DNA of 34,637 nucleotides, from positions 1 to 34,637 of the forward strand of contig JAKSYS010000659.1 of NCBI GenBank assembly GCA_022925895.1, in the 5' to 3' direction. Under the pieces are notes generated by a model that searched no databases, was not told the DNA's origin, and was given only the letters and a program-made list of their open reading frames with translations. The stretch comes from Fragilaria crotonensis (lineage: Eukaryota; Bacillariophyta; Fragilariophyceae; Fragilariales; Fragilariaceae). Shown here one piece after another: positions 29,529 through 34,637 of the stretch (within the stretch, counting starts at the first letter, position 1; each line of letters opens with the position of its first letter). The position numbers and the translations under genes are program-made.

Positions 29529-30289
29529 ACGGCTGCCAACACTTCAAATGTCTAATACCCTTAAGTAGGATTTTCATAAAACGTCGATTCCGTTGTCGCA
29601 TAGTCTAATCTCAAGTTCTTTAGTTAAAGCTCAAAATTTGTCACGTCATGTGATTAATGTACCTAATGATCCGGACATTTGAAGGGGTGATGGAACGTGG
29701 AATATTTGTCCGCGTGACGAACGAAGTTGAAGAATTAGTATCCGTAGCCAGTATACACTTACAGGTAAAAGAGCCGAAATTCCGGAACCTCCTGGAAAAG
29801 TGGTTTTTGAGCTCTTCAGTGGTTTTTGCTATGTTTTGAAGACCTTGTACTTTTGTGAGGCTGCGAGGGCACGATCGCTCCTCACAAACGGACAGGTCCG
29901 GCCATCGATTTATTTAGCTATTTAATCTCAAGTTTAAAACTGTCATTTGCTGGACCTTCCGAACCTGCCTGCGACCCTACAACTGTGATGACATCGTATG
30001 CTGCACCACTGGATCCTCTACTGGCAGCAATGTGTAAGCTTAGGGTGGCTGCCACGTTAAAGGAGAATGATTGTTGTATGGAGTGTGGATTATGGATTAT
30101 GGATGTGATTCATCCTTGTGTAGCGGCATTGTGCGTGTCATAACCGAGTCATAAAGGTGTGTGTTCAATTGTTCAGTGCTCAGTGCTCAGTAGTACTGTA
30201 TTACCGTATTACTGGTGTACTACATGCCTCGTGTTGAGCAAAAACCACCCCAAAAACCAATGGTTTTTTGGTTTTTTTGGTCAAAAAGA

Positions 30290-30329
30290 CAAAAACCACT
30301 TCTCCAAGATTTTGGAAAAGTGGTTTTTG
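30290..30329. repeat. 18-bp near-perfect hairpin, 4-base loop
   Basis: Arms caaaaaccacttctccaa and ttggaaaagtggtttttg pair except at one position, around the loop gatt. The right arm, from 30313, repeats 17 bases seen at 29793-29809 (tggaaaagtggtttttg). Confidence 0.75.
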
Positions 30330-30603
30330 CCAGCATAGGTTAGTACGTGTGTACGACATTGTACAAGCAAGGCCATGTACTGAGAAGCCCTGATCCAAGC
30401 GTTCCTTTGGATACTGTTTGCTTACTCTGTTCTAAAAAAAATACATCACTTCTTGTTTGGTCCTGGTGAAAAGCAGGGGTATTCAAATTTCACGAAACGG
30501 CCTTAGGCCCGTTGTTAACTATCCTCCTACCTTGGTAGGATGGCTTCATGCCCTGTTCAAAATCCGTAATGAACCGTTAAAATTGGGAAAAAACCCGGAA
30601 AAA

Positions 30604-30670
30604 GGTAGGACGCAAGGAGTGCCTCCACCCCTTTTCCAAACAGGGGTGGAGGCTCTCCTCGCATCCTACC
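30604..30670. repeat. 29-bp imperfect hairpin
   Basis: The left arm (30604-30632, ggtagga...ccaccct-like) and right arm (30642-30670, aggggtggagg...cctacc) pair at about 26 of 29 positions around a 9-base loop. A second small palindrome made from the same end sequence (cctacc tt ggtagg) lies about 80 bp upstream, near 30525-30538. Confidence 0.72.
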
Positions 30671-31622
30671 ACATGTATGATGACGCATGACATTGCCCTT
30701 TCATGCTTTATCCTATCATACAAGAATGATTGAAAAAAAAGAACGTTTATATTTTAATTACGAGCAATGGCACGTATGTGTCAAATGTCAGACAAGTATG
30801 CATACTTGTACAAATGTGCGAGTACAAGTTGTACTCTCACATTTTGCTGTGGAAGGTCCTGCAACGCACCGCTATTTGTATTTATCTTACGTAGACGCAA
30901 CAAGAAGGAACATGATTTTGCGGGACCTCCCTGTCTGACACCCTGAATCCTCTCGACGATCATCATGGACAATGCTTCTCACAGTTCACAAGAGTCGGGG
31001 AGATGATGTCGGCAAAGCAACATCATGAAATGTTGATTAAAAGTACTGTAGTAGTAGGAATGTACTCGATTCTCCAGTACACAATGTACTGGTTCTCGGA
31101 GTACTGGAGTACAATGTAGCACGCACATGTCGAGAGCTACTGTGCTACTGCCACATTGTCGAGTGCTACTGTACCATCCGGACAGTACGCGAACTACAAC
31201 GGTAGCAGTTCCCAGGCTATCTGTTCTGTCGATGCCAACCTTGCTGACCAAATTGGAGATGGTTGGACAACCATTATTGGGAAACATAAAAGGAAGGACC
31301 AGGAAAGCAAAGAAGATAAAGTTCCCACGGCAGGAATGAAAGTGCAGCGTGGGATTGATCAGTTGTTCCTGGAATGAACAAGACTGCAACTGAGGAAAAA
31401 CTTAAGAAGACTATTCTATGAATGAGAATGAAACTACACAATGTGAACAAGGAAAATATGGAAAGAGAATAACAACAACAATAAGCTCACAATTTGAAAA
31501 CCTACTATTTTAGTACTGTTGTCTATTTTACTGTCTACAGGGATTACTGTACGAGATATCTCGAAAAGGAACTCGGAATTATTTAACACGTTTATAAACG
31601 GTCAGTTTATATCCAAGGCAAG

Positions 31623-34577
31623 ATGGTGGACGAAACGGCTGAATCCGGGAGTGGGTTTGGAACTACGGTCCGCGCATTTGCGTTCGACGGCGACGAAGCT
31701 AGATACCGCTCATGGGAGGGTAAGACACTTGCGCTCGCCAGCTCGAAAGGATTTTTGCTCGCACTAACCAGAGAGAGTACCGGAACGGCACTAACGGTTG
31801 AACAGTTCGAGTATGGAGAGGTCGAAGTCACGCCAGCGACGGTGGCTACTACGGGCGGCACGGCTGCCGCTGCAGTCATGCGTCCGACGACAACGGCAGA
31901 AAACCGGAAGTACCTGGCAAAGGCAGCAGCATGGACATACTTGGTCGCGAGCTGCACCGACAAGGCCTATGCACTTATTGAACGGTGCGAAGGGGATCCG
32001 TACAAGGCATGGTCTATACTACAAGAGAAATACTGTGCAACGGATGCGGAAGAGAATTACCCCGAACTGGATCAAGCATTTAGCGAGTGCAACCTCGCTG
32101 GGACGCAGAAGGACCCAGAACTCTGGTTCAATGACTTGGACCATTTAAACATGCGGCTGGCAAGAATCAACTTGAAGTATCAGAAGGACGAACTCCAGAT
32201 GAAGAGCCACATGATGACAGCAATGTCCAATGACTACGAGAGTGTCATCGTCAAGTTCAGAGGCGACCTAAATGATACTACGCTTGTTAAGTTGCGTAAG
32301 GAAGTTGTACTCCAATATAAGTCCCTAATCAAGGCAGGTGGCGGCAAAACCACATCGGAATCAGTATTGGCCGCATCAACCTCTAAGACACCTTGGAAGA
32401 AGTTCAAGGGAACTTGCAGGAACTGCGGCAAGATCGGGCATAAGGCACATGAATGCCGATCCAACAAGGTCGAATCAACGGATGAAACCACGAAGAACTC
32501 TGGTACGTTGGGGGGCGATAAGTCACATGTGACATGCTACAACTGCCAGCAGAAGGGCCACTTCGCGAACAAGTGTCCAAACCCTAAAAAGGCAAAATCA
32601 GATGCCACGGAGAATATGAATATGTTTGTCGGCGTTACGGTCTCGGCGGATGAGTATGTCGGTTCTGTATCCAAGGTGGGACACTCTGAGGAATGGCTCC
32701 TCGATTCGGGTGCTACGTGTGGAGTTACCTATGATAAAACTTATATGACAGATATGAAACCATCGGACCTTCAAATCACTATCGGAAATGGTGATAAAGT
32801 TTCCACGCAAGGCCAAGGCACGGTCATGCTAACGGACAAGCTTGGGCAAACAATTAAGTTGACGGATGTCTACTACGCTCCTACATTTACGAAACATATC
32901 GTCAGCATGAGAAAGCTGATTGATGATAATTGGGCGTTCCACGTCGCGGACAAGACGGCGTTTGTCTTCATGGACCCAGCTACGAAGGGCACGGTCAAGT
33001 TCGGACGGAACGACAAAGACATGTTGTACTACTTCACTGGTACTCGAAAGGTAGATAATGTGAATAATCCGCTCGCGCTCAGCTTGACAACTGCCCCAGT
33101 CACTTTGGACATCAACATCGCGCACGGCCTCCTTGGGCATCCAGACACGAAGACGGTTACTGCTATGGCAAAAGAACATGGTTGGACACTCACGGGATCA
33201 GTGCAACCATGCGGCTCTTGCGCGCTGGCCAAGGCTCGAGCAAAGGCGATACCCAAGAGTACTATGACAAAGGCCAAGAAGCCAGGAGAAAGACTCTTCT
33301 TGGATATTTCGGGACCATATTCGGACTCCCTTAATCAAAATAAATACTGGCTCAAGATCGTGGATGACTATACGCGATACAGTTGGGACTGCTTCTTGCC
33401 CCGCAAGAGTGGCATTCAAGTTCCATTGTTGAAGTTGATTCAAATGAACAAAGCCGCTGGAAAACCATGCAAGTATCTCCGTTGCGACAATGCCGGAGAA
33501 AACGAATCTTATGTGCAACAGTTATGTGCGGAGAACGACATTCAGTTGGAAATGACTGCTCCCAATACTCCCCAGATGAATGGGGTTGTGGAAAGAAGCT
33601 TTGCCACATGTCGAAATCGTGCTTTAGCCACTATGTACTGTGCGCGCTTTTCATTGGCTACTCAGGGTCTTTTATGGCCGGAAGCCGTGAATACTATCAC
33701 CAAGATTGGGAACAGCCTTCCAAGACCGGGACTGGCGTTGGACCCACACAGGGCTTGGTACGGAAAGGACGCGGTGACGAATCGAATCATTGGTCATCTT
33801 CAACCGTTTGGCAGGATTGCCTACGTCACGAACAGAGAGAAGCTCAAGGCCAAGCTCGATGCCCGCGCAAAGAAATGTGTCTTCGTCGGCTATGCTCAGG
33901 ACCATTCGGGCGATACATACAAGTTCTACGACCCAGCAACTAAGCAAACTATCATGTCTCGTGACGTCCATCAGTGGATGGAATGGCACGGACGCATCAC
34001 AGCAACCGATGACTTGGATTTGTTTACCGAACTCGAAAAACTCAAGACGGATTCGATCATACTGCCAGCAACGGCAGATAGTCCGATCTTGTCAGACGAG
34101 GACTTTCCGGACGATAGTGCCATGCCGGATCTCACATCACGTTCTTCGATTGCGGAGGACAACCCAGCAGTACCTGTCCCTACCGATGTCGCCGCTTCTG
34201 CGCGGAGGAATTTGACATCAGTCTTTAATGAAGGGGCAGTAACTCGCTCACGTGCTCGCCAAGATGTCAGTCACAGAAACGACGACACAGTGGAGGAAAG
34301 TAAACGAAACTTGGAGGAATCTGTTGAATACCTCCTCGTACTGAATGCGTCATTGGAATCTGATCCAAAACCGGGTGTCCCTAAGAATTATAAAGAACTT
34401 ATCAAGTCAAAGGACATAAAGTGGTTGAAGTCGATGCAAGACGAATTGGGAAACTTCCTAAAAAGAGGCGCTTGGGAATATGTCCCTAGAAATAAGATAC
34501 CCAATACACGCAAGCCACTCAGATGCCGCTGGTTGTTTAAAGAAAGCACGATGGTACGAAGAAGTCACGCTTGGTAG
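31623..34577 (+). CDS. Element 3 Gag-Pol polyprotein, single frame, interrupted in reverse transcriptase
   Basis: The ATG at 31623 opens 984 codons. The Gag capsid domain (about 20-240, UBN2/copia-gag type, with YKAWSILQEKY and AWTYLVASC) is followed by two CCHC knuckles: C265, C268, H273, C278 and C305, C308, H313, C318. The protease has LLDSGAT with D361. The pre-integrase finger is H501, H506, C530, C533. The integrase core is D561 (FLDISGPY), D622 (RCDNAGE) and E657 (GVVERSF). A Ser/Asp-rich linker leads to the reverse transcriptase entry (IKWLKSMQDELGNFLKRGAW). The stop at 34577 results from a one-base shift near 34540-34545, in ttaaagaaagc: one frame over, KHDGTKKSRLVVRGYEQEPG continues open to the window end. 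Gag and Pol form one frame with no internal stop, unlike element 2. Confidence 0.92.
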   Translation: MVDETAESGSGFGTTVRAFAFDGDEARYRSWEGKTLALASSKGFLLALTRESTGTALTVEQFEYGEVEVTPATVATTGGTAAAAVMRPTTTAENRKYLAKAAAWTYLVASCTDKAYALIERCEGDPYKAWSILQEKYCATDAEENYPELDQAFSECNLAGTQKDPELWFNDLDHLNMRLARINLKYQKDELQMKSHMMTAMSNDYESVIVKFRGDLNDTTLVKLRKEVVLQYKSLIKAGGGKTTSESVLAASTSKTPWKKFKGTCRNCGKIGHKAHECRSNKVESTDETTKNSGTLGGDKSHVTCYNCQQKGHFANKCPNPKKAKSDATENMNMFVGVTVSADEYVGSVSKVGHSEEWLLDSGATCGVTYDKTYMTDMKPSDLQITIGNGDKVSTQGQGTVMLTDKLGQTIKLTDVYYAPTFTKHIVSMRKLIDDNWAFHVADKTAFVFMDPATKGTVKFGRNDKDMLYYFTGTRKVDNVNNPLALSLTTAPVTLDINIAHGLLGHPDTKTVTAMAKEHGWTLTGSVQPCGSCALAKARAKAIPKSTMTKAKKPGERLFLDISGPYSDSLNQNKYWLKIVDDYTRYSWDCFLPRKSGIQVPLLKLIQMNKAAGKPCKYLRCDNAGENESYVQQLCAENDIQLEMTAPNTPQMNGVVERSFATCRNRALATMYCARFSLATQGLLWPEAVNTITKIGNSLPRPGLALDPHRAWYGKDAVTNRIIGHLQPFGRIAYVTNREKLKAKLDARAKKCVFVGYAQDHSGDTYKFYDPATKQTIMSRDVHQWMEWHGRITATDDLDLFTELEKLKTDSIILPATADSPILSDEDFPDDSAMPDLTSRSSIAEDNPAVPVPTDVAASARRNLTSVFNEGAVTRSRARQDVSHRNDDTVEESKRNLEESVEYLLVLNASLESDPKPGVPKNYKELIKSKDIKWLKSMQDELGNFLKRGAWEYVPRNKIPNTRKPLRCRWLFKESTMVRRSHAW

Positions 34578-34637
34578 TACGCGGATACGAACAAGAGCCT
34601 GGTGTGGACTATGTGGAATCTTACTCCCCACTCGCTA
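34541..34637 (+). pseudogene. Element 3 reverse transcriptase continuation in a shifted frame, partial
   Basis: After the shift near 34540 the frame reads SRLVVRGYEQEPGVDY, then ESYSPLA at the window end. This is the conserved motif found just before the first reverse transcriptase catalytic Asp in copia elements. It is cut by the window end. A single A missing from the A-run would explain the break, so assembly error is a fair alternative to mutation. Confidence 0.8.

Larger units (their letters stand above)
29309..31622. other. Noncoding stretch rich in hairpins before element 3
   Basis: No gene is supported. A 73-codon frame at 31156-31377 (ANLADQIGDGWTTIIGKHKR) is the most protein-like but is unrecognised. 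Repeats inside the stretch are listed separately. A dense cluster of gtact, agtac and ctccagtac motifs occurs at 31040-31190. The LTR and leader of element 3 must occupy the last few hundred bases, but the LTR start cannot be fixed without its mate. Confidence 0.4.
31500..34637 (+). mobile_element. Copia LTR retrotransposon (element 3), conventional lineage, partial
   Basis: The gag-pol frame and its leader are present; the element runs off the right end inside the reverse transcriptase. The 5' LTR probably ends at cggtca near 31605, because the next bases (gtttatatcc) resemble the ca-g-tttat junction of elements 1 and 2. The LTR start is not determinable here; 31500 is only a nominal left limit. 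CCHC knuckles, a DSG protease and an HHCC integrase place it in a different, more standard copia lineage than elements 1 and 2. Confidence 0.85.

Overview
The window looks like nuclear DNA of a diatom, most likely a pennate species such as Phaeodactylum. The reasons are roughly balanced base composition, a short GT-AG intron, long gene-poor spacers, copia-like retrotransposons of the diatom CoDi type, and a gene from a protein family I know mainly from diatoms. The organism call is inference; no marker gene is present. About half of the window is mobile DNA.

Layout. 1-1318: flank without a supported gene. 1319-7865: copia-like element 1, with identical 154-bp LTRs but a coding region broken by many frameshifts. 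7866-12580: gene-poor, with one predicted nuclear orphan gene (9004-9756). 12581-13617 (minus): two-exon gene of a diatom-expanded family. 13780-14610: a long imperfect inverted repeat around a doubtful small ORF. 15183-15819: two copies of a decayed coding fragment. 15920-18319 (minus): a tandem two-domain membrane sulfotransferase interrupted by one in-frame UGA in the context UGA-CUA-G. 18682-22175 (minus): a TA-flanked DDE transposon whose transposase is broken into five frame segments. 22265-28684: copia-like element 2. 28685-29308: a small inverted-repeat element whose left end was apparently hit by element 2. 29309-31622: noncoding DNA rich in hairpins. 31623-34637: gag-pol of a third copia element of a different lineage, running off the window.

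How they relate. Elements 1 and 2 share a primer-binding site, a polypurine tract, a DSHA-type protease, an integrase without a visible HHCC finger, and a chromodomain-like module between integrase and reverse transcriptase. Element 3 is a conventional copia element with two CCHC knuckles, a DSG protease and an HHCC integrase. Two in-frame UGA codons stand at functionally meaningful joints: between the gag and pol of element 2, and at the end of sulfotransferase domain 1. The second has the exact sequence of the best-known eukaryotic stop-codon readthrough motif and is the most interesting signal here.

Limits: every judgement of homology is from reading motifs by eye. The many single-base frameshifts in the transposons could be real decay or assembly indels; I cannot tell which from sequence alone.
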